Assembly (NCBI GenBank): GCA_030248135.1
Contig: JASANC010001203.1
Location: forward strand, 38,137-102,136
Reading direction: 5' to 3'
Source: Theristus sp. LFF4_11
Taxonomy: Eukaryota > Nematoda > Chromadorea > Monhysterida > Xyalidae
DNA length: 64,000 nt
Made by a program: the position numbers and the translations under genes. Each line of letters begins with the position of its first letter. The first letter of the stretch is position 1. Positions 13,401 through 26,614 of the stretch are shown piece by piece. Below the pieces are notes generated by a model, which searched no databases, was not told the DNA's origin, and worked only from the letters and a program-made list of their open reading frames with translations.

Positions 13401-16400
13401 GGCCGTGTCGACGATCTGTGGCACCGGGGAACGCCTGAAAATGCGCCACGTCGCTGCACCACCAAGCGCCACGACGCTGCCGGACACGCCGCCGCTGCCG
13501 ATCCGGACGCTCTCCGTAAAAAGCAAACGCCTCAAGTTGCCCGGTCGGTCGCGATTGTTTGCGGTGTACTCACTCAATCAAACAAACATGGAGTATTCCT
13601 GAATAAATATGGCAGTTCTTGTATTCTGCATCAAGGCGGGAGGGATCAGTCGGAGACCAGGAGTTGTGTTTTTCAAGATAGCCTTCCGATCCTGTGTGCA
13701 AGAGTGAAAGAATGAACAGAATAGCACGAAGAATCAATTAGAAAAAAACACGTCAAATTTGACACACGATTGGGTTTCTGGACGTCTTTTTTCTTTCATT
13801 CGAAATTCGCGCGCTCCTTGTACCCTGAAAAAGCTGTCATGTTTACTCGGTCATTCCATACAAAGCAAGTGACCATCGTAATTTCGCTTTTACCCAGTCA
13901 AGAAACATAACAATATACGTGCTTAGAGATCGATTGACCTGCAACTGTTGCAGCCGTTGAATGGTTGCACGAGTCCTACAGCCGTTCGGTGATCGTGGTC
14001 GTCGATCAGGTGCCCTCGATTCGCCTGGAGAAAGTGCGCGGCGGGCTGCTGCGGCTGGTCGAGCTGCACGACATCCACAATCTGTTCGTGTTCGTCTCCG
14101 ACGACCAGGAGAACAACTTCGTCATGGCCAGCAACCTGCCCGATCAGCATGACATGGTTTGTGCGCTGTTTTTTTTGAAAGACCAAATTAAGATCCGTTT
14201 GAATTTTTGAACTGAACTCGAATTTGAAAACGCCATTTTGCTTGTCCGATTTTCCCGCGCCATACTCGATGAAAAAAGTTTTTCAAGCTCGCTGTTTTTT
14301 TTCATTCAGGTGATCCGTTTCGACTGCGAAGAGGACTGCGCAAAGTTCATTCACGAATTGGAGACGGTGCTGCGACTGCACAAGAAATACGTGACGGTCA
14401 GGGCGGTGTCGGTCGACGACATGCTGCAGCTGGCCGAGACGAAGGAGGGGCGACAGCACAAGCTGGCTGTGTTCTTTCTCGAGGCTTATGCTAAGGTCGG
14501 GTTGATTGGTGTTCGTTTCCCAGCCAATCAAACTGTGAAACATACAGCATTGGTGCATTCTAGCATTTGAACAATTGAATCTGGTCAGTCTCATTGGCTC
14601 CATCGAGCTGATTGGGTCAGTCAATTGAATGTGTGATTTACAGTTTCGACGTTGCGCTTATTTTTCCCGCGTGATGCTGTTTTGACAATCCGTTTATGCA
14701 AGTGCAACACCCAACCCAGTGCTTTGTCTAACCACTCCACCGCAACCGCAGGCGTTCAACGCGCCACTGTGCACGGCAGCAGCGTCCCGGCCAACAGCGG
14801 CCACGACCGATGTGTCCGAGTCGGTGTTGACGACGATGCTGACACGGAACGAGTTCGCGGAGGCACTCGGCATGCGCGACAACGATCTGTTCATACAACG
14901 CATGTTTGCCTGCGTCGCACGCAGACACCCGGACAAGATCTCGTTCCAGGAGTTCTTGCAGACCGTATACCAGTTCACGAATGGTGCGTTCTCCTCAAAG
15001 GGCGGATTGGCGGGAACTTTTCACGGATGGAAGTCATTTACGAATTTGACTTCGAAAATTTTCTTGAGAGTTTTGTTTGCGTTATTATTGATAAAGAGAA
15101 AACATCGGTGGGGTGATCGTTTTGGTATTTCGAGTATGTTGGGACTTTTCAGGTTCGATCGAGGACCGCCTGCGCATGGTGTTTGACATGTGCGACCGCA
15201 AGCAGGAGGGCGTCGTCGACCGCGAGGAGTTCTTTGAGTTCATGCGGTACTTGTGATCTTGATTTGTTGTTTTATCAATGTCTCTGCAAGCTCTGAACAT
15301 CGTCAACTGTGAATTGTTGTTTTCTTTGTCTGCAGGTCACTGAAGATCGCTGCCGGTGTCATGATTGACCCGGTCAGTCAAAGTGACGCCATCGAGAAGC
15401 TGCTGACGGGCGCCGGTATATCGCCGACGAAACGCCATTTGACCGTGAAAGATTTCGAGGCCATATTCCTGGACGTTCGCGAGTCGCACCGTCCCGTCGG
15501 ACTGCATCTGCGCGGCACCAACCAGGAGATCGCGTTGGAAGAGTGAGCTTGTGACATTGGAGCAAGATGAAATGATTTTATTAAAGCAGTTCCAGTTGAG
15601 TATTTAGCATTTGAGTATCAGACAGAACGCAGTTTTTGATAGGATCGAAAATTTGTCATCTGTTCTGTGAGTGTGCATTCATTTTTCGCAGACGCGAGAG
15701 TCTGCAGAGTTTTGCGATCCACGACGAGCCGGTGCGTCTGCCGTGGCTGGTTGACAAGTGGGCACAGACGACTGCGTACCTGGAGGACTACAGACAGCAC
15801 CTCACCTGGATGGTGCTCTTCTATGCGCTCTGCATGCTGTTCTTTCTGGAGCGATTTTGGCGTTCGTTGCTTTCGGCTTGCAATTGAGAGACCTTCGAGA
15901 TGGTGACTAGAAAATAGAACAATGGCCTATATTTTCGAACGTGTCCGACAAAAATGACATCATTTACTTTCTTCAACGCACCCGTCTGTTTTGCACAAAT
16001 AACAGAATTTTAGTTTGGTCACCCTGCACTTAATTTTGCTTCACGTGAAGAGGTCAGTTAAAAGTGCGGTGTGCTGTGCATGTTTCTGAGCACATGACGT
16101 CATTTCGCTGCGACACGTTCGAAACAATGGGCTACAACGTGTGTATATTGTCTCCTTTCATTGCAGATTATCGTTACGAGTCCGAGCATCGTGATCTGCG
16201 GCGTGTCATGGGCGCAGGCATCGCGTTCACGAGGGGCGCTGCAGCTGCGATGTCGTTCTGCTTTGGTGTGATTCTGTTGACGGTGAGTGGAACACCGAGC
16301 CTGTTATACGAAGTTTGAAAGTTTTTTTTCAAAATAGAATTTTTCAAGAGCACGTGCACGACACAATCGTTGTTACGAGAAAAACTTGCAAACATGAGGT

Positions 16401-19400
16401 TGTTTTGTTGTTTTTCTTGGCAGGTGTGTCGGAATGTGCTGACTTTGCTGCGATCGACGCCACTGAACAACTACATTCCCATCGATATGGCGATTGAGTT
16501 CCACAAGATTGTTGCGATCACATGTGGATTCTTCACTGGTTGGTCTTATTCTTTCTTCTTTTGGCTTGGATTATCATGGTGTTAGCCACTTGTCATTAGC
16601 AACAGCAGCTTCGTACGTTGATTACAGTGGTGCACACGGTCGGTCACGTGATCAACTTCTACCACGTCGCGACGCAGTCCAAGGATGGACTGCAATGCTT
16701 GTTTCAAGAGGCCGTGTTCAGGTCAGTTCCTTAACATTTTGTATTGCTGTTTTTTCATTTAAAAAAAAAGTTTTACTTGTTTGACTGTGTGTTTGAACGT
16801 GATGCATGGCGGTAAGTGCACCACGTTCCACCCAGCACCCCGTCGCGCGGCTATGTTTCAATTTCAAATGTTGAAAAGTCCAAAGCTTGCAACACCCGCA
16901 AACACTCGCATTCTTCCTTTGTCCGCAGCTCGAACTTCCAGCCGTCGATCAGCTACTGGCTGTACGGCACCGTGACGGGCATCACGGGCATCCTGCTGGT
17001 CGCCGTGATGTCCGTGATCTACGTGTTCGCAGTGCCCGGCATCATCAGCAACGCCTACCACGCTTTCCGTCTCACGCACTTCCTCAATGTGGCGCTCTAT
17101 TTGCTCACGTTCCTCCATGGACTGCCGAAGCTGCTCGATGTTAGTGGCGGTTCTTGTGTACCACTTCTTGTGGAGACAGCCAGTCACTTTATTTTGCAAA
17201 CACTCCGCTTAAGTCTTTCAGTGTTTGCCTTGACTTAAGGGATACTTTCCACGTTTTTTACCACCACACTCCACCATGTTCATTGCAGTCGCCCCGTTTC
17301 CTGTACTTCGTGATCGTGCCCGCCGGCATCTTCGTCATCGATCGTATACTCGCGATGCGCCAAGACTACCGAAAGCTGCAGATCGTGAGCGCCTCGTTGC
17401 TGCCGTCCAGTGCGTCTGCCTCTCTGCAGTTTTGCTGAATATCTTTTTTCTGGTTCTGCGACTCGATGTCTTTGCACTGGCACGCATGGAAAGAACTCAG
17501 TTTCATGCACGGCAATTCATACATACCTAAGTGCCGTCGTCGTTATGTCACAAGTGTTTTGAATTGCCGTGTCATGGTGCACGAAACTGCATTGAGTCGT
17601 AGAGACAGAAAAAAAAACAAAAACATGTGCTTGAGTTCACTGATTCACCAATTTCCCCGACTGCCACCCGAATTCAGACGTGATGCGTATCCGCTTCAAA
17701 CGCCCGCGCGCCTTCTCGTTCGTCAGCGGCCAGTGGGTGCGCGTGCAGTGCCCCGCGTTCAGCTGTCACTTCAACGAGCGTCACGCGTTCACGCTCGCAT
17801 CGGCGCCGCACGACACGACGCTGACGCTCTACATCAAGGCCGTCGGGCCGTGGTCGTGGAAGCTGTACAACGAGATACAGATGGCGCAGAACACGCTGCT
17901 CGATTATCCCGTGGTCGGTCGATCTGCTGAGAAAATATGATCGACTTTGGAGTGTGGTGCTTTTTGTTGTTTTCAGTTGCTCACACCACATTTTTTGTTC
18001 TGTGGGGTTTTGGTGAATTTTGAATTTGAATGTTACGAACGAAACGAACATAGATTTGGGCGCAGTTTTCAGCCAGGGCTAACCAAGAAAATCACACAGA
18101 ACGCTGTCAAATAGAGCGCCCATCGAGTTATTCTGTCACTGACGAATTTACACCGCTCGGCGGGGCTCGATCTCCCGAGTGCAGGCGCTATGCGTCTGTA
18201 CACTGCCACCCAGGCCACGAGGGAGACAAATATGGTTGTTTTGTCATCAAACGTTGTGTTTCTCTGATTGCAGCTGCATTTGGACGGCCCGTACGGCGCG
18301 GGCAACCAGGACTGGACGAACTACGAGGTGGCGGTGCTGATTGGCGGCGGCATCGGCGTGACGCCGTACGCGAGCATACTCACCGATCTGATACACGCCA
18401 CGCACGACGGACAGCACACCACGATCGCCTGTCAGAAAGTGCGCCGCTGCTGTGAACATCTGCGATAAAGGCTTGGGTTTGAGACCGTGCACTCTGTTTT
18501 GACACGGTGGTGTCGTATCGTGATGAAGAAACACACTCGACGACAGGCGCCCTGCTGTGATGTCATATGTGTGCGCTTGTGTTTGCTTGGGCATGTGCAA
18601 CGTTGCTGTGTTTTGGTGATAAATAATCGAGTGCACTGTTCTCAGATAAGGACATTACCAAGGTCTGCCATTATCGGATGACCAACAATTAATAATTCGT
18701 TTTAATGATTGCAGGTGTATTTCTTATGGATCTGTCAGAAGCAGAAGAGCTTCGAGTGGTTCGTCGATGTGCTGCGTCAGGTGGAAGAGCAGGACAAGCG
18801 TGGCGTCATTGATGTGCACGTCTTCGTCACGCAGTTCTTCCACAAGTTCGACTTGCGCACCACAATGCTGGTACGTGGTTATTATCATTGGTTTTTTTTG
18901 TTTTGAATGGTGATTGGTTGCTATTGGAGTGAACAAATAAATTAAAGGTGTTTTTCGTCTGCTTTTCAGTACATTTGCGAGAAGCACTTTCGTGCCGAGA
19001 ACGGTCGCAGCATGTTCACTGGCCTGCGTGCGACCAACCACTTTGGCAGACCAAATTTGCCGGTGTTCCTGCGCTACTGCCAAACGAAACACATCGAGGT
19101 TGGGTTGCTATTGGAAGTAAAAAGAATAAAAAACCCTTTTTTACTTTAAAATTTTTCGGACATTTTGGTAAATAGTTGCAAACTATTGGACGATGTTATT
19201 GCCAATTGCATTTTGCAGAACTAAAAATAATAAGGTGTGTCTCACTCAAAAATGAACTTCACTCGACTAAAAACAATAATTTCGACTGTATTTCTGATTG
19301 GTTCCGAAAGCCAAGTCCTGACGGAAAAACTGCCGCGTCACGCATGAAACCAATTTCTCATTCGTATCTACGCCTCCAAACGCATCGAGTCAGTCGCAGA

Positions 19401-19558
19401 GCATGACAAAAAGTGCTTGTGTTCGTTTTCAGCAACGTCGCATCGGTGTGTTCAGCTGCGGCCCGCCTCAGTTGAATCGTAACATTCGTGACGCGTGTCT
19501 CGAAGCAAACAAACAACGGAATCGGCCGCATTTTGTGCATCGTTACGAGACATTCTAG
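7439..19558 (+). CDS. DUOX: Dual oxidase (peroxidase plus NADPH oxidase), nematode BLI-3-like
   Basis: Thirty-one exons give 1592 aa: 7439-7499, 8473-8550, 8691-8849, 9099-9286, 9545-9749, 10126-10292, 10551-10694, 10812-10937, 11172-11256, 11467-11645, 11965-12143, 12228-12327, 12420-12576, 12815-12957, 13297-13543, 13954-14156, 14310-14495, 14752-14983, 15153-15246, 15336-15542, 15692-15861, 16167-16282, 16424-16538, 16628-16721, 16929-17139, 17289-17409, 17678-17913, 18274-18438, 18715-18870, 18970-19098, 19433-19558. DUOX releases hydrogen peroxide outside the cell. A short signal-peptide exon leads to the peroxidase domain (about 25-555), with RYDGWYNNLAHPDWG at its start, RWHN (H254) and RGRDNG (425-430). 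The distal DHD motif of true peroxidases reads AYE, as is usual for DUOX. One helix follows (~585-605), then two EF-hands (second DMCDRKQEGVVD near 958-969), six helices with His pairs 1169/1183 and 1262/1275, and FAD/NADPH sites (SGQW, ASAP, GGGIGVTP, SCGPP). It ends in YETF. Confidence 0.95.
7688..8422 (+). mobile_element. hAT-type MITE, copy 1, in DUOX intron 1
   Basis: A 735-base non-coding element with inverted ends TAGGGTTGTTAAA and TTTAACAACCCTA (right end slightly diverged), flanked on both sides by the 8-base direct repeat GTCAGTAG (7680-7687 and 8423-8430). Poly-A/T runs follow each end. The interior matches, in reverse orientation, the element at 41822-42527. Eight-base duplications and a TAGGG start fit the hAT superfamily. 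There is no transposase, so it is non-autonomous. Confidence 0.9.
16804..16840. repeat. Dispersed repeat with GCATGGCGGTAAGTGCACC core, in a DUOX intron
   Basis: A ~30-base block in the intron 16722-16928 that recurs with a few changes at about 29467-29490 (DUOXA intron) and 60453-60482 (zinc-finger gene intron). At the third site it is one arm of an inverted repeat, so this is probably an end of a small palindromic MITE. Confidence 0.5.
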
Positions 19559-20035
19559 AGATGGTTGCAAAAAGTAGTTTGGATTGTGAAACCTGACATG
19601 ACCACTCCACTGAACCCGAGCGCTTTCACAGGCACAATTTTGTGCAGACTCGTTAGTTTTGTTATTTTGTGCAGACTTGCCTCGCTTGTTGCTTTTGTTC
19701 GCTGCAATTTTCTTTCATTTCAATGATATTTTTTTCGCCATTGCAATTTTCGATTTGATCTGTCTCAGCCACAGCCCACTGCGATTACTGCATTTTTCTT
19801 GCTTGAATGGCATTTTTTAGTTTATCGTGGAAAATAATTCATGAATTTAATTGGGCATTTATGTCATACCGCTTGAGCTATCCACTGTTTTTCGCATTTA
19901 ATTTTATATTCGGATCCATTTATGGCTTGACTGTCGTGAAATGCATTTTTTTTCGTTCGTTTCTGTTCTTTTTTGTGTTCGCTTGCATTGCCTGGCAATT
20001 TTAGTCACTTTTGTTTTGTTTTATTGCTGTGATGC

Positions 20036-20041
20036 AATAAA
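20036..20041 (+). promoter_or_regulatory. Polyadenylation signal AATAAA, DUOX
   Basis: AATAAA 478 bases after the DUOX stop codon. A second AATAAA occurs near 20416, so either could be used. Confidence 0.4.
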
Positions 20042-23000
20042 CATAATTTGTAATTCCTGTTTTAACCTTGTTATTGCATCGTGATGGTACTGATTGTTTT
20101 AACAAACTGAACTTGTTATATAATAGTCTTGCTTTTTGTTCTGCGGTGGTAACATTGTTCAAAAACGTTTCGAAACGTTTGAAAAATTTTACGGTTGTTT
20201 GTTACCTGTGAACTTGTGTATAACCAACCACTGCACGCGACTGCAATTCAGAGTCCAACCCTAGCCGTGGTTGAAAAAAGCACTGTTTACAACTTTTTAC
20301 AAATTCCCACATAGAAATTTTACACTTTTCAAAAATCGAGTCATTTTCTGTTTCGCACTTGTTTAGAAGCGGTTTGTTTTATAGGTTGTAAAATGACAGA
20401 GTTGGAAGAAAATGAATAAAGTTGAGAAACTTGAGAAGTTGCTAAGTGTCGTTTTATGCAGTGTTGTATTAGCATTTTACATGGACACCTTTGGTGATTT
20501 TCTGGCAGTTTTTTTGATCACCTTGTTATATTTGCACGATTGTTAAAATATCAGCGCACGCGCATTGATTTCAAATAAAATATCAACCTGATAGAAGTTT
20601 TTTATTTTTGTTCGATAATAAATACTCCATCTGTAATTCGAATTAATCAGATTCTGCACAGTCACAGTGGCCTTCAAAATGAAAATCAAGGCTGAACACA
20701 ATCTGTTCATTACGGATTTTGAGTGCTTTTTTCTGTGCACTTTCAAGTGAGTGAAAACTAGAAATACCTACATTTTTTCTGTCAAACAATGACAAGCTTG
20801 TCGGCAATTTCGGCATGAAAATTCTCATTGTTGTGCCAGCACATCAGGCTATTTGTTGAGTGCAGGCACAAAGCTGTGCGTTTATGTTTCGATACTTCAT
20901 TCACATTAGCGTCGGTCAACAATGCTTGCACTGCACGTTTTTGCAATAGTTGTCCATAAATGCGTGGTGTGTGTCACTGAAACACAGTCATCAGATGCTG
21001 CCGAATTGAAGCAGGTGCCACATCCAAGCAAAGCTCATTTTTTTGTTTCAAACTGAAAATTATTTTTTGTTTTCCGTGTCTTTTTTGCCTGAATTTTCAT
21101 ACGACACTTCACGGGTTAATAAAAAATTGTCCGGAATGCTGCTTCCCGGACGATTTTTCGCAAAAAAATGAAAAAAAAAACCAAGAGTGCATGTGTGCGG
21201 CTGTTTGCGGTCAGTGATCCGTGGCGGATGAACGGGCGCTGATGATTTTGCGATATGAACGCTGAATTGATTTGTGTTGTGCTGACGACGCCGCTGAGTG
21301 ATACGCCTTGATACGACGGATGGAATCATCATCGAAAGTTTCACGGTTGTTTGCCTTCATTGTGTAAAACAAAACTGAACATTTCAGTCGACAATCATTT
21401 TTGTTCTGCTTTTTTATCTCGCGATCTTCAACCGCCGTTGATCCATTGATTGTTTTTATTTCGTGTGTAAATTCACAATTCATGTCATTCACGCTTTTTG
21501 TCGAGCGTAAAAAATGAAATTCCCGACAAAAACCACCCATCATTTCATACAGACTTTTTTTAATTTTAGCAGTCCACTGCGACTGCGGCCTTTTCAACAC
21601 AAAATTTTAACGCACAAAACTATGCCTTGATTCGTCTGCATTGAGATGATTCGAAAGCAAATTTCTTAATTTGCGCTGCACAAACCGGTCCCGTCGACAA
21701 CCAAACCGGGCACGTCATCTTGTGTTTCTTCAAAGTTACTGTCTCTATTTCGTGCAACATACATTTTTTGTTTCATCATTTTCTTAGTGTAAGACGTCTA
21801 ATCTGGTTTACCTGCTTGCTAGTACAACTATTACAAATTTTAAAAACATCACGCTGAAAAATATTCTGTGTGCACGTGTGCTTTTGAAAAAACTCGGATT
21901 TCCAACGTCACGATGTCCTCCTCCATGCTGTGCATTTGTTTATCCATAAATGTTTTGCACAGCACACCACACACATGATGTGTCTCAATTTTTTTATTTT
22001 TTCATACTAAGCAAAGAACTTTTCATGAATACGGTACGTGATGGGGATGGTTAAGTACAGTTGCGGATTGAGTTCTTTTGAATACGATTTGCGTATCGCT
22101 TTTATTTTGAGCTAAATGTGCGCGTAAAATGAATTAGTGAATTATGTGTCCTTGTCGCAATTGAAAACGATGCATCGACTATCAGTTCTTCAGCCTCCTG
22201 CACGCAATTATATTCAGACAACTTTTATCGGTTTTTTGTTTTTATGAACTCCCACCTTAATTCTGCTTCTGCGGAATTATATATGGTACAAACCATAAAA
22301 GTCCAAATTCTCAAATTTTTCTTGTGTGGGTAGGTAATACTTCACTGAATATGAATCGTTATCACTATATATAACTTCACTTATCAAAGATTATGAATCG
22401 GACAAACGCAACAACAATCATTCTTATGAAAAAACCATACTCACGGTTTTTGTTTGCAAACAAATATCAATTTCACCCAAGAATGATCGCACATGTCGTG
22501 AACATTTGCGATAATCATTTGTGTTCCTTAGGCCTCATATTGCATTTCCTGTTCTCTTATTCGTTGTCAATTCAACAGACCGTGTCCATTCACCTATTGA
22601 AGCAAATGTAACGCGACTGATTGGCCAAATGGAGTTCAGAAACGTGCTTCCTCTAATTTACTGTCTTCTTCTTTTCACATTTTGCGTTGACAAATGTTGG
22701 CAACAATGGCGGACTTGCACATGTTTGTTCCTGTTATTGCAATCGTCTTCAATAAAAAAGCCCTTTTCGCGCTTTGGTGTTGTTCTTAAAACACATCAGA
22801 TAGTTTTTGTACTGAATCGAGTTTCTTTCATGCTGAATTACCTTTTTTTAAATTAAGACAGTCAATCTGATGAGAATTTGTTTAATTTTTTCCAATTAGT
22901 TAATTCCGCCCGGAAGAGAGAAGCGCTGTGTGCAAAAACTGGAAATCAATGTCGTGTGTGGCACGCAATCAATCTTCGAATCATATCATTGATTTTTCCC

Positions 23001-24654
23001 CAAGTCCCTTCCAACAATTTTGTTTAAAAAATGCGCACTTCTCCCAGTGTTTTTTTTTTAAGTTTAATCACCACTTTTAACGCCGTAAGGCCAATTTAGG
23101 GCTCTTCAAAATTGTCCAGCGAGGTTTAAAAAATTATTATGTAAAAATAATAAACCACTCAGGTGTGCCTCACTTGTCCGGGTTATTAGAGCAACATCAT
23201 TTTACGTAAACGTTTTTTACTGAACTCTTCTTTGGTTTCTGCGATCAAGTTTTAGTTTTCAAGACAATACGCTGAACAAATGATTTGTCAAAAACTTTTT
23301 TGTTTTGCCTCTGAACAAAGTGATGGATGTGTCGACGTCGTGTCCAGGGTTTCACAATTTCAGGTGCACATCTGCATATTTTTGCAGCCTTGATTTTTGT
23401 GACGTGTTCATCTCATCGCAGAAAGCAAACAAACCTACATGTACTGCTCTGATGGCAATTCTGTCGAGCCCGCAATAAATAAACAATAACATTGAAAATT
23501 TCGTCACCACGGGCGGTTGAAGTGCACTGAGCAACATTAATAATCTCCATAATTGCATGTATCTCAAAATCACACGTGCAAATGTCACAACTCAAAGCGA
23601 CACAGCGCAAATACAGCCTGTGTAGCAGAATTCTGTGTTTTTCAACTGGTCATTCACAGAGTTCACCACTTTACTTCGACACCAAAGGCGTTCAAACGTT
23701 TGACGCCCGAGCGATACCAGTTTTTGAAAATCGAAAAATCGCGCACGCATGTTCGCACGCGCGTTTACGTGCATGCATAAAAACACTTCAATTTCTGCAC
23801 GTGTGCTGCACGCGCAAAAATAATATTTCATGTTTGTTTCAGCACAAAACGCACACTGCACACAATTTGCTGGGCGGTTTTTCTCTCTTTGAGCGCGATT
23901 GGTTGTTTTATTTGCGCTCGATCAATCAATGTTCGCAAAAATACATACCCGTATGTATGCAACGTTCAGAGCAATGTTGTTTTTACCCGTTTGTGTATTT
24001 CATCTGTATCATTGCATTTTTGTCTGACACGACAACCGTGCAAAAACACACACTTACTGGTCTCGTCGCCATTTTCAAAACAACACCCAGAATCTCTTTG
24101 TGGTCACTGATAAAAAAATCGCTTGTCGGTTAGTGAAAATATCAAAAACGTCGTGTATTTGCCCATTTGCCAAGTCGTACTGATATCAACATTCGGTTTT
24201 GGCCAGGCCTGTGGTGGATGGAAGTCTCTACCAGTTCAGTGGATTCAATATTTATTAATTGATGCAAAAGACGGCGTATGTAATGCATCCACAGATCTGA
24301 AAACGGCGGTGTAAACATCTGAGAGGGCGAGATTCAGCTGCTCACAAACTTTATTGTTTGAAAAGCAGATTGTTGTTCTGTAGATTGTCGGAAATCCGGG
24401 AAAACACACGTGTGGTTGATACCATACAGTTCGCCAATTACTTTTGCCACGGACCAAGTCTACCTGCCCCTCCCCCCTCCCCGCACCACTGAGGTTAAAA
24501 AATGAAAAACCCTTTTTTTTAATTTTCAATTTTTTAAATTTTTAAATAATTCAAAAAATTCAAAATGTCGGACTACCGGACTCGGAGGAAAAGAAAACCG
24601 GAGGAACACAAAAAAATCATTTGGAACGAGAAAGACAACCTGGTTTTGGATTTG

Positions 24655-24935
24655 GATCCACATGCTGCAAAAGGTAGGTCCAATCAAATTGACGTTTTTC
24701 ATGAAAGTTTTTGCCAATTTTAAGGGCCAAAAATGGCCTCATTTGGTTCTAAAAATAAAAGTGCAATATTCGAACTCAGCGCGTCAGCGGGGTTCGGTCG
24801 AATGCACTTATTTTTGTCGACCATCAGATTTTCCTCCGGCATTCAAAAAATCAAATTTTGTTTGATTGAAAAAATTGGCATCTTCACTTTTTTCGAACGA
24901 TCGAACGAACCCTACTTTTGCAGCATGTAATGTGG
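24655..24935. repeat. Small foldback repeat
   Basis: ACATGCTGCAAAAGGTAGG near 24659-24677 returns in inverted form near 24905-24930, with matching flanks (GGATCC-like and GGACCC-like). The two arms enclose about 230 bases of AT-rich sequence. It is probably a small MITE. No target duplication was worked out. Confidence 0.4.
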
Positions 24936-26614
24936 GTCCAATGTCCAAAACAAGGTCGTGTTTCTCTACAAATTAAATGATTTTTCTGTGTTCCACAGTA
25001 GTTTCTTGAATACTTCAGAAACAAAACTTCACGTTGTTGTTTTGTTGATGGACAACGCCACGCTTTTTCGAGGAGAGGACAAGTCGACAAATCGGCAACA
25101 GCCAAGAGTTAACAAGATTTTGGAGTTTTTTGACACACATTTGACACAGTCAATCGCAAACATTTCTCAATTTGTGTTTCAAATTCCAGTTCAGACCAAA
25201 ACACAACGAAACTTGAGAACGATCCGTTTTGCCCATTGTAGTTTCTTTGCAGCACCCTGTCTGTAGTTTTTATGAGATAAAGAATGAAAGAAACCCTTTA
25301 TTAATCTGTAAAAAGCACAGACCGTGCAGTCTATGTTTCATGCTCACACTCATTTTTTGTTTTCATTTAGTTCTTTGGTTCTTTCACAAGGTTTTGATAA
25401 CTTTTCTGGAATGGGAAGTGTCAGGTCAGTTGAAGCTTGTATCGATGTGGTAAAACTAAACAGATTCATTGCTGTCCAAGAAAACGTTTTCAGTTTCGTT
25501 TCATAATATGCAGCATCGTTGTTGTGAATTTCTTGTTTTTTTTCGGTTTCACCACATGCACATGTGCTCTGGGTTGGCTGTGTGCATTGCATGTGCATTC
25601 TATGTTGAAAAACTGTAAAAAATGAAAACTCGCAAAGACACGCACGCACGCAAAGTGTGTACGAAAGCGAATCTTATTGTTCATCTTGTAATGTTACAGC
25701 ACTTGATGGTTTATTCATGAATATCGTTTTTCTTACTTCACACGGCATCATGCACCTCTTCTTCTCTTGTTCACTTTTCTTTCGGCGTTGCCGTCGTTGA
25801 CGTCGTGTTGCATTCACCATGCAAGACTTCATCATTCAAACTTGTGTATGTGTGTGAAAAGGAGACACGCACACATGCATTTGTTGTATTTTTATTTTTC
25901 CGTTTAACTTTTGCAGCGATTCGCCCGCCTGCCAGCCAACTTGGACGACAACACAACAAACAACCACACAGCTGCTGCCCTTACTGTTGTTGCTTCATGC
26001 ATGATTAATAATAATCAAATGGAAATTTGATTTGCTGCAAGATTTTTGAAATTCACTCACCAAACCGCCTTCACCAGAGTTGGCTAGAGAGAAAATTTTC
26101 CGCAGTTTAAAAAATTAAAAAAATTCCCTGTTGACCGACCGTTTCGCTTCCGAGATGGTGTTGATATGGCGATCATGACTTGGTGGTGAGTATGATTGCA
26201 ATAAATATTTCCTGATTTGTCCGGGCAGTTTCGGTGCTGCAGTTTTGGTGTGTGGTATGCGTACGGACCGGACGGTACGGTGTTTTTCACTTGTAAAACT
26301 ATCCATCAACCACGATGAGGATGGTGTAAGGTGAAAAATATGGAACTGATTTGTCTTTGTCGCTTAATGTTAACCAGTTTTTTAAGGTACCGAGAAAAAA
26401 AATAACTGTACCGAGTTGAATTCCGTTGCAGAACCATTACGCCGCAGCTTCTACGTCATCGTGTCTTCCCAGCAGTTTCGCGTGTGTGCGCCATTGAGCG
26501 GCGTGTGTTCTGCAGCGCCAATCAGCGTGTGCCACCGTCAAACTGGTCGCGAGCGCTGAGCGGTTGACCAGCGTGGGCCGTGGTGTGCGCGCCGTCGGCG
26601 ACTGGGCGACTCGT

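Larger units (their letters stand above)
19559..26614. other. Long gap between DUOX and DUOXA, no gene supported
   Basis: About 7 kb of AT-rich sequence. Open frames reach 185 codons (23576-24133, +) but have biased, low-information composition, no recognisable motif and no matching exon chain. It holds the DUOX 3' UTR with a polyadenylation signal, a small foldback repeat near 24.7 kb and presumably the DUOXA promoter. A short charged open frame starts at ATG 24565 (36 codons to a possible donor at 24673), but it runs into the foldback repeat and I do not call it. Confidence 0.5.

Noticed and set aside
23576..24133. Plus-strand open frame of 185 codons
   Set aside because: Composition is that of AT-rich intergenic DNA, no domain seen, no partner exons, and overlapping frames on the other strand are equally open.
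24565..24672. Charged 36-codon frame followed by GTAGGT
   Set aside because: The donor lies at the arm of a foldback repeat and no acceptor in phase gives a sensible continuation.
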